Assembly: GCA_028824015.1 (NCBI GenBank)
Contig: JAPPFC010000035.1
Coordinates: 48,173 to 112,172 of the forward strand
DNA length: 64,000 bases
Reading direction: 5' to 3'
From: a bacterium
GTDB lineage: Bacteria > Actinomycetota > Acidimicrobiia > Spongiisociales > ZC4RG35
The translations under genes and the position numbers were made by a program. The notes under the pieces are model-generated. The model was given only the letters and a program-made list of their open reading frames with translations, was not told the DNA's origin and ran no database searches. Of the stretch, positions 54,382 through 63,785 are shown one piece after another. Positions within the stretch are counted from its first letter, which is position 1. Every line of letters begins with the position of its first letter.

Positions 54382-54436
54382 GTGTGTGGGCCGATGATAG
54401 AGGCCGGCTCGGAGGTTCGCAACCCCGAATCGGAGC

Positions 54437-57358
54437 TCAGCCGGTGGTGCGCAGGGCCCTCTCCACCAGTCGGGCGGCCTCTTCGATGAGCCTCTGGTAC
54501 TCGGCGAGGTCCCCCGACCGGAGCGCCTCGTTCGCCCGGTCGAAAGCGTCGGAGGCATCCGACAGCAAGTCCCTCACCGTCCTCGGCAACGGCGCAGGCT
54601 CGTCGGGGTCGGGGGCGGCCCCGGGGTCATCCACATCGTCGTCGGGGGCGGGAGCCGCCAGGTCGGCCGAGCCGAAGATCTTGGCCAGCGCGCCGTCAAG
54701 GGTGTCGTCCCATTCGATGTCGTCGCCGTGCACGACCACCACCCGGCGGAACTCGGGAAGTCCTCCCTGCTCGGCCTCCAGGTACACGGGCTGCACGTAC
54801 AGGACCGACCCGTCGATCGGCACCACCAGCATGTCGCCCAGCACCACCGAGGAACCCTGGCCGCGCCAGAGGGTGAACTGCTGGGAGATCTCATCGTCCT
54901 GGTCGATCCGGTTGCCCACCTGACCGGTGCCCTCGACGAGCGACCCCTGGGGCATCCGGTAGTCGATGAGCCGCCCGTAGCGGTCGGGCGTCGAGTCGGC
55001 TATCAGGAAAGCCGACATGTTGGGCTTCTCCAGGGGGTTGTAGGGCTGGAGCAGCACATAGGAGGTGTCTTCCTCGCCGGGAAGGGTCATCAGCAGGTAG
55101 TAGGGAAGCATCTCCCGCAGGTACTGGACGATGGATCCGTCCGGTCCCCCGATCAGGTCCCCCCGCAACAACTCGATGCGCCGGATGGTGGAGGGATCGG
55201 AGGGGATCGACCAGGCGTCGTTGCGCTGGAAGAACTGGGTCACGTCCACCATGTGGTAGTCGAGGTACAACTCGCTCTGGATCTTGAACAGGTCCTGGGG
55301 ATAGCGGAAGTGCTCCCGGAGTCCCTCGGGTATCTCGCTCTCATCCGAGAACAGGTCCGGGTAGACCCTCTGCCAGGCGGCCACCAGCGGGTCGGTCTCG
55401 TCCACCACGTACAGGCGGATGGTGCCGTCGAAGGCGTCGACCGTGGCCTTCACCGAGTTCCTTATGTAGTTGAACCCCGATAGCGGGAGCTGGGAGGCGC
55501 TGGACACCCGGGCGGTGTCGAAGCCCCGCAACCCCACCCCGATCGGCTGCGAGTAGGGGTAGTTCTGGCTGATGGCGTACATGTCGACCACCCAGATGAT
55601 CCGTCCATCCAGCACCACCGGGTAGGGATCGGCGTCGGCCACCAGGAAGGGCGCCACGGTCTCCACCCGGCTCAGGATGTTCCTCTGCATCAGGACCCGG
55701 CTGTCGGGATTGATCTGGCTGGAGATCAGGATGTTCAGGTCCCCGTAGCGGAGGGCGAAAGCCAACCGGTGGAGTATCCCCGAGATCTCGACTCCCGCCT
55801 CTCCGTCGTAGTCGTTGACGCGGTTGTCCGCCGCTCCTCCTCCCTCTTCGGTGGCGGGAAAGTCGATCTCCTGGGGCTGGGCGCCCGACCGCACGATCAC
55901 CGGGCGATCCCGCTCGTACGTCTCCCCGAAGTAGATCCGGGGTTGGGTCAGGTCCACGATCGGCTCGGTGGTCTCGGGCGGTATGTCGCGGAGCAGAAAG
56001 TCCGGCTGCCCGTCGACCGCCACCACGTTGGCGGGGCTGAGCACCGCCCCGAAGCCGTGGGTGTACACCAGCCTCTGGTTCTGCCAGTCCTGGGCGGGGA
56101 TGTTGGGCTCGTCCAGTTCGCGGAGCGCCAGCATCACCTGGGTGTCGGTGCCGCCGATCGGGTAACGGTCGGTGTCCACGTGATCCACCCGGTAGTAGGT
56201 GCGGATCTCCTGGAGCTGCTGGTAGGTGCGGTTGAGGACGTCGGGGTCCCAGAGCCGGATGTTGTCGACGGTGGGAGCGTTGCGGGCAATGTCGGACGCA
56301 TCGAGTTCGAAGGAGGCGCCGAAGGGCCGCACCTCCACCGAGTCCAGGCCGTAGGCGGCCCGGGTGGCGGCGATGTTGCGCTCTATGTAGGGCCCCTCCC
56401 TCACCAGTTCGTTGGGCTGGACCTGGAAGCGCTGGACGATGGCCGGATAGGCCACCCCGGCGGCCAGGGAGACGAAGACCCAGGCGGCCACCGACACCGC
56501 CACCAGCACCCACCCCCGGCGCCAGATATTGATCACGAACAGGATGGCGGAGAAGACCGAGACCGCGATCAGCAGGTTGAGGGCCGGCAGCCGGGCGTTG
56601 ACGTCGGCGTACCCGGCGCCGAACACGCTGTTGTCCGCGTACAGCAACTGGTAGGTGTCGATCCGATAGGAGAACGCCCGCAGGATGGCGATCACGGCCG
56701 CCAGCGCCGAGAGGTGCGCCTTGGCCTGGGTGTCGAATCTCGGGAGGCGGCGCGCCGGGAATTTGACCGCGCCCAGGGCGAAGTAGCTCAAAGCCACGGT
56801 GATCAGGACCGCGATCGCCAACCCGGTCAGCCAACTGACCATTGTCGACCAGAGCGGCAGCCGGAACATGTAGAAGGCCAGGTCCAAGCCGAACTGGGGG
56901 TCGGTGACGCCGAAGGGCTCGGAGTTCAAAAACAGCAGCGCCTGGTCCCGCCACGCGGAGACTCCCAGCCCCAGCACAACCGCCGAGCCGATGGCCGCCG
57001 CCCATTCCAAGAGCCCCACCCTGGCGCCCACGGCCTGCCGTATCTGAACCACGGCCGGGTCCTCGGGGACGGTGCTGAACGAGGCGTAACGCACCGACAG
57101 GTACCGGGCGAGCCGCATGTTCCCCCAGATCACCCCGAAGACGACGATCGCCCCGGCGAGGCCCAGCGCGGCCAGCCACACCCACCGGATCCACCAGACG
57201 CCCGTCTGGTCCACCGAGGAGAACCACAGATAATCGGTCCAGACCCTGGACAGGGCGGTGAACCCACCGTAGAGGAGGGCGATCCCCGTAAACACCCATA
57301 CCAGGCGGCGACGTCGGGGGGGTTGTTGTTGGCGGCCGGTGCCTACCGGGAAGAACAT
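54437..57358 (-). CDS. UPF0182 family membrane protein
   Basis: A 973-residue protein of the size and plan of actinobacterial UPF0182. About seven transmembrane helices fill residues 20-320 (LVWVFTGIALLYGGFTALS, then the DYLWFSSV loop typical of the family). A very large extracytoplasmic domain follows, with YVEPVYLEAEQGGLPEFRRVVV-type sequence near the end and an acidic, proline-rich stretch (APAPDDDVDDPG). Function is not established for the family. It is monocistronic, converging on the tRNA gene. Confidence 0.92.
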   Translation of the reverse strand: MFFPVGTGRQQQPPRRRRLVWVFTGIALLYGGFTALSRVWTDYLWFSSVDQTGVWWIRWVWLAALGLAGAIVVFGVIWGNMRLARYLSVRYASFSTVPEDPAVVQIRQAVGARVGLLEWAAAIGSAVVLGLGVSAWRDQALLFLNSEPFGVTDPQFGLDLAFYMFRLPLWSTMVSWLTGLAIAVLITVALSYFALGAVKFPARRLPRFDTQAKAHLSALAAVIAILRAFSYRIDTYQLLYADNSVFGAGYADVNARLPALNLLIAVSVFSAILFVINIWRRGWVLVAVSVAAWVFVSLAAGVAYPAIVQRFQVQPNELVREGPYIERNIAATRAAYGLDSVEVRPFGASFELDASDIARNAPTVDNIRLWDPDVLNRTYQQLQEIRTYYRVDHVDTDRYPIGGTDTQVMLALRELDEPNIPAQDWQNQRLVYTHGFGAVLSPANVVAVDGQPDFLLRDIPPETTEPIVDLTQPRIYFGETYERDRPVIVRSGAQPQEIDFPATEEGGGAADNRVNDYDGEAGVEISGILHRLAFALRYGDLNILISSQINPDSRVLMQRNILSRVETVAPFLVADADPYPVVLDGRIIWVVDMYAISQNYPYSQPIGVGLRGFDTARVSSASQLPLSGFNYIRNSVKATVDAFDGTIRLYVVDETDPLVAAWQRVYPDLFSDESEIPEGLREHFRYPQDLFKIQSELYLDYHMVDVTQFFQRNDAWSIPSDPSTIRRIELLRGDLIGGPDGSIVQYLREMLPYYLLMTLPGEEDTSYVLLQPYNPLEKPNMSAFLIADSTPDRYGRLIDYRMPQGSLVEGTGQVGNRIDQDDEISQQFTLWRGQGSSVVLGDMLVVPIDGSVLYVQPVYLEAEQGGLPEFRRVVVVHGDDIEWDDTLDGALAKIFGSADLAAPAPDDDVDDPGAAPDPDEPAPLPRTVRDLLSDASDAFDRANEALRSGDLAEYQRLIEEAARLVERALRTTG

Positions 57359-57681
57359 CAGCCACCTAGTCTATACGCCGCCCGGTTCCGCATCTCCGGG
57401 GGTCATCGCGACTTTCGAAACCTCGGCGGAGTCCACATCGAAGTTTGGCAAAAATTGCCCGGAAGTCGCGGAAAAAAGTGACCCATAATTCTCCGAGGCA
57501 GGGTTCCCGGAAGTCTTATATGCCATTTGTGTCCAACCCGTTGACGCCAAATACCAGCTAGGACACCGGATAGGACGGGGACACCGCCGGGAAACCGGAT
57601 GTTGGCCGAAAATGGCCGGCCTACATCAGAATCCCGTCTGACCTGGGCCTTCTTTGGGCCCAAGCGCCCAAGGGAAAAGGC
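57359..57681. other. Intergenic stretch between UPF0182 and nrdJ promoter
   Basis: About 320 bases of divergent upstream region. I looked for a cobalamin riboswitch because nrdJ uses B12, but saw no B12-box-like sequence or conserved core. No small ORF has coding character. Confidence 0.6.
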
Positions 57682-57717
57682 TTGGTCGCCCACAGGGGCT
57701 TTGTTACATTAATGTAA
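57682..57717 (+). promoter_or_regulatory. Possible nrdJ promoter with overlapping palindrome
   Basis: TTGGTC (57682-57687) and TACATT (57705-57710) are 17 bases apart. The -10 overlaps a perfect 14-base palindrome TTACATTAATGTAA (57704-57717), a likely operator. The palindrome does not closely match the NrdR box as I know it, so the regulator is unknown. Confidence 0.45.
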
Positions 57718-57795
57718 TTCCCTGATGGGGGGCGAACCGGGAATCCTCCGGCGGGCAAGGCAAGAGTGATCCAAGGAACAAGAGGAGGCAGGCAA

Positions 57796-60700
57796 GTGAC
57801 CAAGGGACTCAAGGTAGACAGGCGGTTCACGCGTCTGGGAGAGGATCCCTATGAGACCCTGACCTGGGAGAAGAGGGATTCTCGGATAACAAACCCCGAC
57901 GGGTCGGTGGTGTTCGAGATGAGGGACGCCGAGGTGCCGGCCCACTGGTCGCAGGTGGCTGCCGACATCGTGGTGTCCAAGTACTTCCGCAAGGCGGGAG
58001 TGCCGCTCTCCGACGAGAACGGGCCTCTCCTGGATGAGAACCGCCAACCCCGGCTGGGCTCGGAGCGCTCCGCCCGCCAGGTCTTCGACCGGCTGGCGGG
58101 CACCTGGCGGTGGTGGGGCGAGACGCATGGCTACTTCGACTCACCCGAGGACGCCCAGGCGTTCGAGGACGAGATGAAGTACATGCTCTGTCACCAGATG
58201 GGCTCGCCCAACTCTCCGCAGTGGTTCAACACCGGCCTCAACTGGGGCTACGGGCTGACCGGCCCCGCACAGGGCTTCTGGTACGTCGACCCCGACACCG
58301 GGGAGTTGGCCGTCTCCCCCGATTCCTACTCCCGCCCCGCACCGCATGCCTGCTTCATTCTCAAGGTCGAGGACGACCTGGTCAACCCGGGGGGGATCAT
58401 GGACCTGTGGCTCCGCGAGGCGCGTATCTTCAAGTTCGGCTCGGGCGCCGGCTCCAACTTCTCCGAAATCCGGGCCGAGGGCGAGAAGCTCTCGGGCGGC
58501 GGCAGTTCGTCCGGAGTTATGTCCTTCCTCAAGATCGGCGACCGGGCGGCAGGCGCCATCAAGTCGGGGGGGACCACCCGCCGGGCGGCCAAGATGGTGA
58601 TCCTCGACATCGATCATCCCGACGTGGAGGAGTTCATCAACTGGAAGAAGGTGGAGGAGGACAAGGCCCGCCTCCTGATCGAGAAGGGAGGCTTCCCCGC
58701 CGACTTCAACGGTGAGGCGTACGCCACCATCTCCGGGCAGAACTCCAACAACTCCGTCCGGGTCACCGACGACTTCGTCAGGGCGGTGGAGAACCGCGAC
58801 GACTGGGAGTTGACCGAGCGGACCACCGGGCGGGTGATGAAGACCGTCTCCGCTGAGCACCTGTGGGACCAGATCGCCGAGGCGGCGTGGGCCTGCGCCG
58901 ACCCGGGAGTGCAGTTCGACACCACCATCAACGAGTGGCACACCTCCCCCGCCGGGGGCCGGATCCGCGGTTCCAACCCCTGCTCGGAGTACATGTTCTT
59001 GGACAACACCGCCTGCAACCTCGCCTCTGTGAACCTGGTTGCCTTCTACAACGACCGCACGGGCGTATTCGACGTCGACAGCTACCTGCACGCCGTCCGC
59101 CTGTGGACCCTGGTGTTGGAGATCTCGGTGGCCATGGCCCACTTCCCCTCCCGAGCCATCGCCCAGGGCTCCTATGACTATCGCACCCTGGGACTGGGCT
59201 ATGCCAATCTCGGGTCGCTACTGATGCGGATGGGCATCCCCTACGACTCCCGGCGGGGACGCTCCATAGCCGGAGCGCTCACCTCCGTCCTCAGCGGCCA
59301 GGCTTACGCCACCTCCGCCGAGATGGCCTCGGTGACCGGTCCCTTCCCGCGCTTCGAGGAGAACCGGGAAGCCATGCTGCGGGTCATCCGCAACCACCGG
59401 CGCGCCGCCTACGACGCTCCGGCCTCCGAGTACGAAGGCGTCTCCCAGGCGGTGATGGGCATCAGCAGCAGGCTCTGCCCCTTGGACCTTTCCCAGGCCG
59501 CCCGCGAGGTCTGGGATGCGGCCCTGGAACTGGGAGCCCGCCACGGCTTCCGGAACGCACAGATAAGTTGCATTGCGCCTACCGGAACAATCGGCCTTCA
59601 AATGGATTGTGACACCACCGGCGTGGAACCCGATTTCGCCCTGGTCAAGTTCAAGAAACTGGCGGGAGGCGGGTACTTCAAGATCGTCAACCAGTCGGTG
59701 GGACCGGCACTGGACACCCTGGGTTACACCCCCGAACAGAAACGGGAGATCATCGACTACGTGGTGGGCGCCTCCTCTCTCGAGGGGTCTCCCCACATCA
59801 ACCGGAGGAGCCTGCGGGCCCATGGCTTCACGGACGAGGAACTCGACCCGATCGAGGAGTCCCTTCCGGGAATGTTCGAACTGCGGCATGCATTCAACGT
59901 GCTGGCGGTGGGCGAACCGGCCCTGCGGCGTCTGGGGGTGGAACCATCCCAGTCCCAGCGGCTCGACTTCGACCTCCTTTCATTCCTGGGCTTCAGCTCC
60001 GACCAGATAGACGCGGCCGGCGATTACATCTGCGGCCGCCAGACCATCGAGGGCGCTCCCCACCTGAGAGAAGAGCACCTTCCGGTGTTCGACACCGCCA
60101 ACCGCAACGGCCGTCACGGACGGCGGTTCATCCATCACAACGGGCACATCCGGATGATGGCCGCCGCCCAGCCGTTCATCTCCGGCGCCATCTCGAAGAC
60201 CATCAACATGCCCAGCGACGTAAGCCCCGACGACATCAAGGACGCCTACGACCTGTCCTGGAAGCTGGGCCTCAAGTCGATGGCCCTGTACCGGGACGGC
60301 TCCAAGGCCTCCCAGCCTCTCTCGTCGTCCGGCGACGACTCCTCCGGCGAGGACGAGCCGGAACTCGATGAGGCGATCGGCATCGAGCATCGGCTGGCCT
60401 ACGGCCCCCTTCCGGAGGGGACCTCTCCCTCCCAGGCTTATTCCAACGGCATGAAGCCGCCCCGGTTCCTGCTTTCCTCCAGGAGGAGGGGCTGGACCCG
60501 GGAGGCCCGGGTGGGCGGGCACAAGCTGTTCATCCGCACAGGCGAGTACGAAGACGGCACCCTGGGCGAGTTGTTCATCGACCTGGCCAAGGAGGGCGCC
60601 ACCCTGCGGGGCATCCTCTCCTGTTTCGCCATCGCGGTCTCAAAGGGTCTCCAGTACGGGGTCCCCCTCGAGGAGTTCGTGGACACCTTCATGTACCAGA

Positions 60701-61164
60701 CCTTCGAGCCCCGGGGGATGGTTCAGAACCATCCCAACATCAAGATGGCTTCCTCCATGGTCGACTACATCTTCCGGGCCCTGGCCATCGAGTACCTGGA
60801 CCGAGAGGACCTGGGCCAGGTCAGGACCCCGGAGTTGCGAGAGCTCCCCGAGGAACCCCACCCGGCCGTCTCGGACCGTGGACAGCAGTTGGCCCTCGCC
60901 GCCGCCCAGGAGGAGGACAACCTCCAAGCGGTGAAGGAAGCCGCCGAGTTCGCCGACTCCCCGGCGACCGCCGACCTGATATCCCAGCTCTTTCCCGAGA
61001 CCGAAGGCGGAGGCGGGACCGCCGTGATGCCCTCCTCGGCGCAGGTCCTCTTGAGCAAGATGATGGGAGACGCTCCCATGTGCGACGAGTGCGGGCACAT
61101 GACGGTCCGCAACGGGAGTTGCTACCGCTGCCTCAACTGCGGGGCCTCGCTCGGCTGCAGCTAG
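57796..61164 (+). CDS. nrdJ: Adenosylcobalamin-dependent (class II) ribonucleotide reductase
   Basis: A 1,122-residue enzyme that reduces ribonucleotides using a B12-generated thiyl radical. Visible motifs include PNSPQWFNTG, the catalytic region APHACFILKV, FGSGAGSNFSEIRAEGE, GGTTRRAAKMVILD and the active-site NPCSEYMFLDNTACNLASVNL. The C-terminus has a zinc-ribbon-like CDECGHM...CYRCLNCGASLGCS carrying the shuttle cysteines. The GTG start at 57796 has AGAGGAGG seven bases upstream. No class Ia genes are in the window. Length fits the actinobacterial NrdJ with its extended C-terminal region. Confidence 0.95.
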   Translation: MTKGLKVDRRFTRLGEDPYETLTWEKRDSRITNPDGSVVFEMRDAEVPAHWSQVAADIVVSKYFRKAGVPLSDENGPLLDENRQPRLGSERSARQVFDRLAGTWRWWGETHGYFDSPEDAQAFEDEMKYMLCHQMGSPNSPQWFNTGLNWGYGLTGPAQGFWYVDPDTGELAVSPDSYSRPAPHACFILKVEDDLVNPGGIMDLWLREARIFKFGSGAGSNFSEIRAEGEKLSGGGSSSGVMSFLKIGDRAAGAIKSGGTTRRAAKMVILDIDHPDVEEFINWKKVEEDKARLLIEKGGFPADFNGEAYATISGQNSNNSVRVTDDFVRAVENRDDWELTERTTGRVMKTVSAEHLWDQIAEAAWACADPGVQFDTTINEWHTSPAGGRIRGSNPCSEYMFLDNTACNLASVNLVAFYNDRTGVFDVDSYLHAVRLWTLVLEISVAMAHFPSRAIAQGSYDYRTLGLGYANLGSLLMRMGIPYDSRRGRSIAGALTSVLSGQAYATSAEMASVTGPFPRFEENREAMLRVIRNHRRAAYDAPASEYEGVSQAVMGISSRLCPLDLSQAAREVWDAALELGARHGFRNAQISCIAPTGTIGLQMDCDTTGVEPDFALVKFKKLAGGGYFKIVNQSVGPALDTLGYTPEQKREIIDYVVGASSLEGSPHINRRSLRAHGFTDEELDPIEESLPGMFELRHAFNVLAVGEPALRRLGVEPSQSQRLDFDLLSFLGFSSDQIDAAGDYICGRQTIEGAPHLREEHLPVFDTANRNGRHGRRFIHHNGHIRMMAAAQPFISGAISKTINMPSDVSPDDIKDAYDLSWKLGLKSMALYRDGSKASQPLSSSGDDSSGEDEPELDEAIGIEHRLAYGPLPEGTSPSQAYSNGMKPPRFLLSSRRRGWTREARVGGHKLFIRTGEYEDGTLGELFIDLAKEGATLRGILSCFAIAVSKGLQYGVPLEEFVDTFMYQTFEPRGMVQNHPNIKMASSMVDYIFRALAIEYLDREDLGQVRTPELRELPEEPHPAVSDRGQQLALAAAQEEDNLQAVKEAAEFADSPATADLISQLFPETEGGGGTAVMPSSAQVLLSKMMGDAPMCDECGHMTVRNGSCYRCLNCGASLGCS

Positions 61165-61168
61165 GCCG

Positions 61169-61615
61169 ATGGCCTCGGTGACCCACCTCCACCTGGCGCC
61201 GCTCCACAAGGCCGACCCGATCGAGGTCAACGAGGTGTTGGCGGTGGAGGGAGCGGGCCTGGAAGGCGACCGCTACCTGGGCACCATCCGCAACGTGACG
61301 ATGGTCGCCGAGGGCGAGCTGGACGAGGCCGCCGGCCGGTTGGGATACCCCATACCGGCGGGCGCAACCCGCCGCAACATCACCGTGGACGCTGATCGCC
61401 TCCCCCGCACCACCGGCACCCTGATCCATCTCGGCGAGGCCGTCCTGTCGGTGTGGCGGGACTGCCCGCCCTGCGAGCGGATGTACCAGACCGTCGGCCC
61501 CCAGGCGCGGGAGGCCCTCCAGGGAAGGTCCGGCATCTCAGCCCAGGTGGTGAAGGGCGGGATCATCCGGGTGGGCGACCCGGTCAGGATCGAGCCCTCC
61601 CCGGGCGATATGTGA
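61169..61615 (+). CDS. MOSC domain protein
   Basis: A 148-residue protein of the molybdenum-cofactor sulfurase C-terminal (MOSC) family. It shows GLEGDRYLGTIRNVTMVAEGELDE, ATRRNITVD and the conserved cysteine in RDCPPCERMYQ. It starts four bases after the nrdJ stop and overlaps the methyltransferase gene by one base. Stand-alone MOSC proteins are predicted to carry sulfur or bind Mo-cofactor; a specific partner is not visible. Confidence 0.85.
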   Translation: MASVTHLHLAPLHKADPIEVNEVLAVEGAGLEGDRYLGTIRNVTMVAEGELDEAAGRLGYPIPAGATRRNITVDADRLPRTTGTLIHLGEAVLSVWRDCPPCERMYQTVGPQAREALQGRSGISAQVVKGGIIRVGDPVRIEPSPGDM

Positions 61616-62535
61616 TGACGGAGGCGGGCCTCGGCGGGCTCGAATTTCGCAACGGCCGTCTGGACGGTCCGAACCTCGCGGTACTCGGGGACAACCTTCC
61701 GGTGCTCCGACAGATCCCTGATGAGACCGTAACCCTGGTGTACATCGATCCTCCGTTCAACACCGGTAGGCGCCAGACCCGCCGGACCCTGCGCACCACC
61801 GCCGACCCCGACGGTGACCGGAGAGGTTTCAAGGGAGCTTCATACCGGACCGTGGCGGGTCATACTTCCGCCTACGACGACTCCTTCGACGACTACTGGG
61901 CGTTCATCGAGCCCCGTCTGGTCGAAGCCCGGCGCCTCCTGGCCGCCCACGGCACCCTGTATTTGCACCTCGACTACCGGGAGGTCCACTACGCCAAGGT
62001 GCTCCTGGACTCGATGTTCGGGCGGGAGTGCTTCCTGAACGAGATCATCTGGGCCTACGACTACGGCGCCCGGGCCCGCCGCCGCTGGCCGACCAAGCAC
62101 GACAACATCCTGGTGTACGTCAAGGACCCCCGCCGCTATCACTTCGACAACGAGGCCGTCGACCGGGTGCCCTACATGGCGCCCGGGCTGGTCACCGCCG
62201 AGAAGGCCGAGCGGGGAAAGCTCCCCACCGACGTGTGGTGGCACACCATCGTGTCGCCCACCGGCCGCGAGAAGACCGGCTATCCCACCCAGAAACCGGA
62301 GGGGATTCTGCGCCGCATAGTTCAGGCCTCCAGCCGGGAGGGCGACTGGGTGCTGGACTTCTTCGCGGGAAGCGGCACCACCGGGGCGGTCGCCTCCGAA
62401 CTCGGCCGCCGCTTCATCCTGGTGGACAACAACCCCGAGGCCCTGGCGGTGATGCGCCACCGCCTCACGGCCGGCACCGGTCCGATCTCCTTCGTGGATG
62501 CATCGGAAGAAGGAATCGAGGCTCTGGGCGCCTAG
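61615..62535 (+). CDS. Site-specific DNA methyltransferase (beta-class adenine/cytosine-N4)
   Basis: A 306-residue amino-methyltransferase. The catalytic motif IV (YIDPPFNTG) precedes the SAM-binding FFAGSGTTG, the beta-class order, with YPTQKPEGILRRIV between. Target-recognition sequence lies around residues 150-215. The ATG overlaps the MOSC stop (TGATG). No restriction endonuclease gene is adjacent, so it is a solitary or regulatory methylase, or its partner lies elsewhere. Recognition sequence unknown. Confidence 0.87.
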   Translation: MTEAGLGGLEFRNGRLDGPNLAVLGDNLPVLRQIPDETVTLVYIDPPFNTGRRQTRRTLRTTADPDGDRRGFKGASYRTVAGHTSAYDDSFDDYWAFIEPRLVEARRLLAAHGTLYLHLDYREVHYAKVLLDSMFGRECFLNEIIWAYDYGARARRRWPTKHDNILVYVKDPRRYHFDNEAVDRVPYMAPGLVTAEKAERGKLPTDVWWHTIVSPTGREKTGYPTQKPEGILRRIVQASSREGDWVLDFFAGSGTTGAVASELGRRFILVDNNPEALAVMRHRLTAGTGPISFVDASEEGIEALGA

Positions 62536-62564
62536 ATTCTCATCCCGCGGGGAGAGAGCGCGGC

Positions 62565-63785
62565 CTATTTTCGTTGTTTGGCTGGGTGGAGCGTTCGGTG
62601 TTGTGCTCGGTGTTGGTGGTTCTGGCGGGTTGGGTGTGTCCGTTTGGTGGGTGGTGGGTGTAGTCGGTAGGCGCCGGTGGGGGTTCGTTGGACCTGCCAG
62701 TTGCGGTCGTGGACGTTGTGGTGGCATCGGGAGCAGAGCAGGCACATGTTGTCCACGTTGGTGGGCCCTCCGTCCTGCCAGTGAACAATATGGTGCGACT
62801 GGCACCATGCTGCTTTGGCGCCGCACCCTATGCATGCCCGGTCGCGGGCGATGAGAGCCGCGCGTTGGGTGGGACTGGCTTTCCGCCGGGCCATGCCCAT
62901 GTCCATCGGTACCGACGGTCCCCCGAAGATGGCGGGGAGGATCTGCGCGTCGCATGCCAACCGGCGTAGTTCCCCCGCCGGGATGGGAGTCCCGTTCTCC
63001 AAACGGGCATTGCGCAACTGTTGGCTCACCACGTCATAGTCGGCGATCACCAACAGTTTCACGTCCTGGGACGCTCCGTCCTTGTCGCCTCCGGGGCGGG
63101 TGAGCAACAGAGCAAGGGCGTCGGCCATTCTCTGGGCGGGTGTGGCCCGATGGTTCGGGTCTTCTTCCTGCCAGAGTTCGTTCATCTTGCGGGACAGGGC
63201 GGTCTCTATCCGCGCTCCGGTGATCGGATCGAACCGCCCATAGAGAACCGTCATCCCATCTTCGATGCTGGTGCGGATCTTGGCGTACCTACGCGAACGT
63301 TGATGCTCCAACTTGGAGACCCCGTCGTCTTCGGAGCGTTGTTGTTCGTGTTTGCGGACCGTGGCCGCGAACTTGTCCGGAGACTGGTTACGGGCGTCGT
63401 CCAGGAGTTCTTTTTCGTCTATGGTGCCCCGTTGGTTGGCGTCGGCCAGGATACGCGCGTTGTCATAACAGATGTCCCCCTCTCGGAGTCCCTTGGACGT
63501 CTCCGGTAGCTTCTCCAGTTCCCGAGCGGTTTCCACTTCCAACCTGGCCCGCCGCCGGGGCTTCTTGCCCCTCTCGCGTAGTTCCACTTCGGTGAGAGCG
63601 GTTCCCGCCCGGCGTTGCAGTTCGGCCAGGGCGTCGGCGCGGATCCCCGCCAACTGGTTCTCCCCACGGATAGTGGACTGCACCCGATCCCGAAGCTCTG
63701 TCACCGTGGCGTCGCCCACCGCCACGGTGGGTGCCAGGACCACGGCTTCGTTCAGTGCCTGTCCGTTCGTACCTGTTTTGTTCAT
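62565..63785 (-). CDS. HNH endonuclease with DUF222 domain (13E12 repeat family)
   Basis: A 406-residue protein. The N-terminal DUF222 region (about 30-270) leads to an HNH motif CIGCGAKAAWCQSHHIVHW, GGPTNVDNMCLLCSRCHHNVHD with paired cysteines and histidines. The C-terminus is short, basic and histidine-rich. The ATG at 63785 follows an extra open frame without coding character. Such genes occur in many copies in actinobacterial genomes and behave like dispersed repeats. Function is unknown; nuclease activity is presumed from the motif. Confidence 0.88.
   Translation of the reverse strand: MNKTGTNGQALNEAVVLAPTVAVGDATVTELRDRVQSTIRGENQLAGIRADALAELQRRAGTALTEVELRERGKKPRRRARLEVETARELEKLPETSKGLREGDICYDNARILADANQRGTIDEKELLDDARNQSPDKFAATVRKHEQQRSEDDGVSKLEHQRSRRYAKIRTSIEDGMTVLYGRFDPITGARIETALSRKMNELWQEEDPNHRATPAQRMADALALLLTRPGGDKDGASQDVKLLVIADYDVVSQQLRNARLENGTPIPAGELRRLACDAQILPAIFGGPSVPMDMGMARRKASPTQRAALIARDRACIGCGAKAAWCQSHHIVHWQDGGPTNVDNMCLLCSRCHHNVHDRNWQVQRTPTGAYRLHPPPTKRTHPTRQNHQHRAQHRTLHPAKQRK

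Noticed and set aside
57359..57795. Cobalamin riboswitch upstream of nrdJ
   Set aside because: Expected from the B12 dependence of NrdJ, but I could not find the B12 box or the conserved core by eye. A covariance search would settle it.
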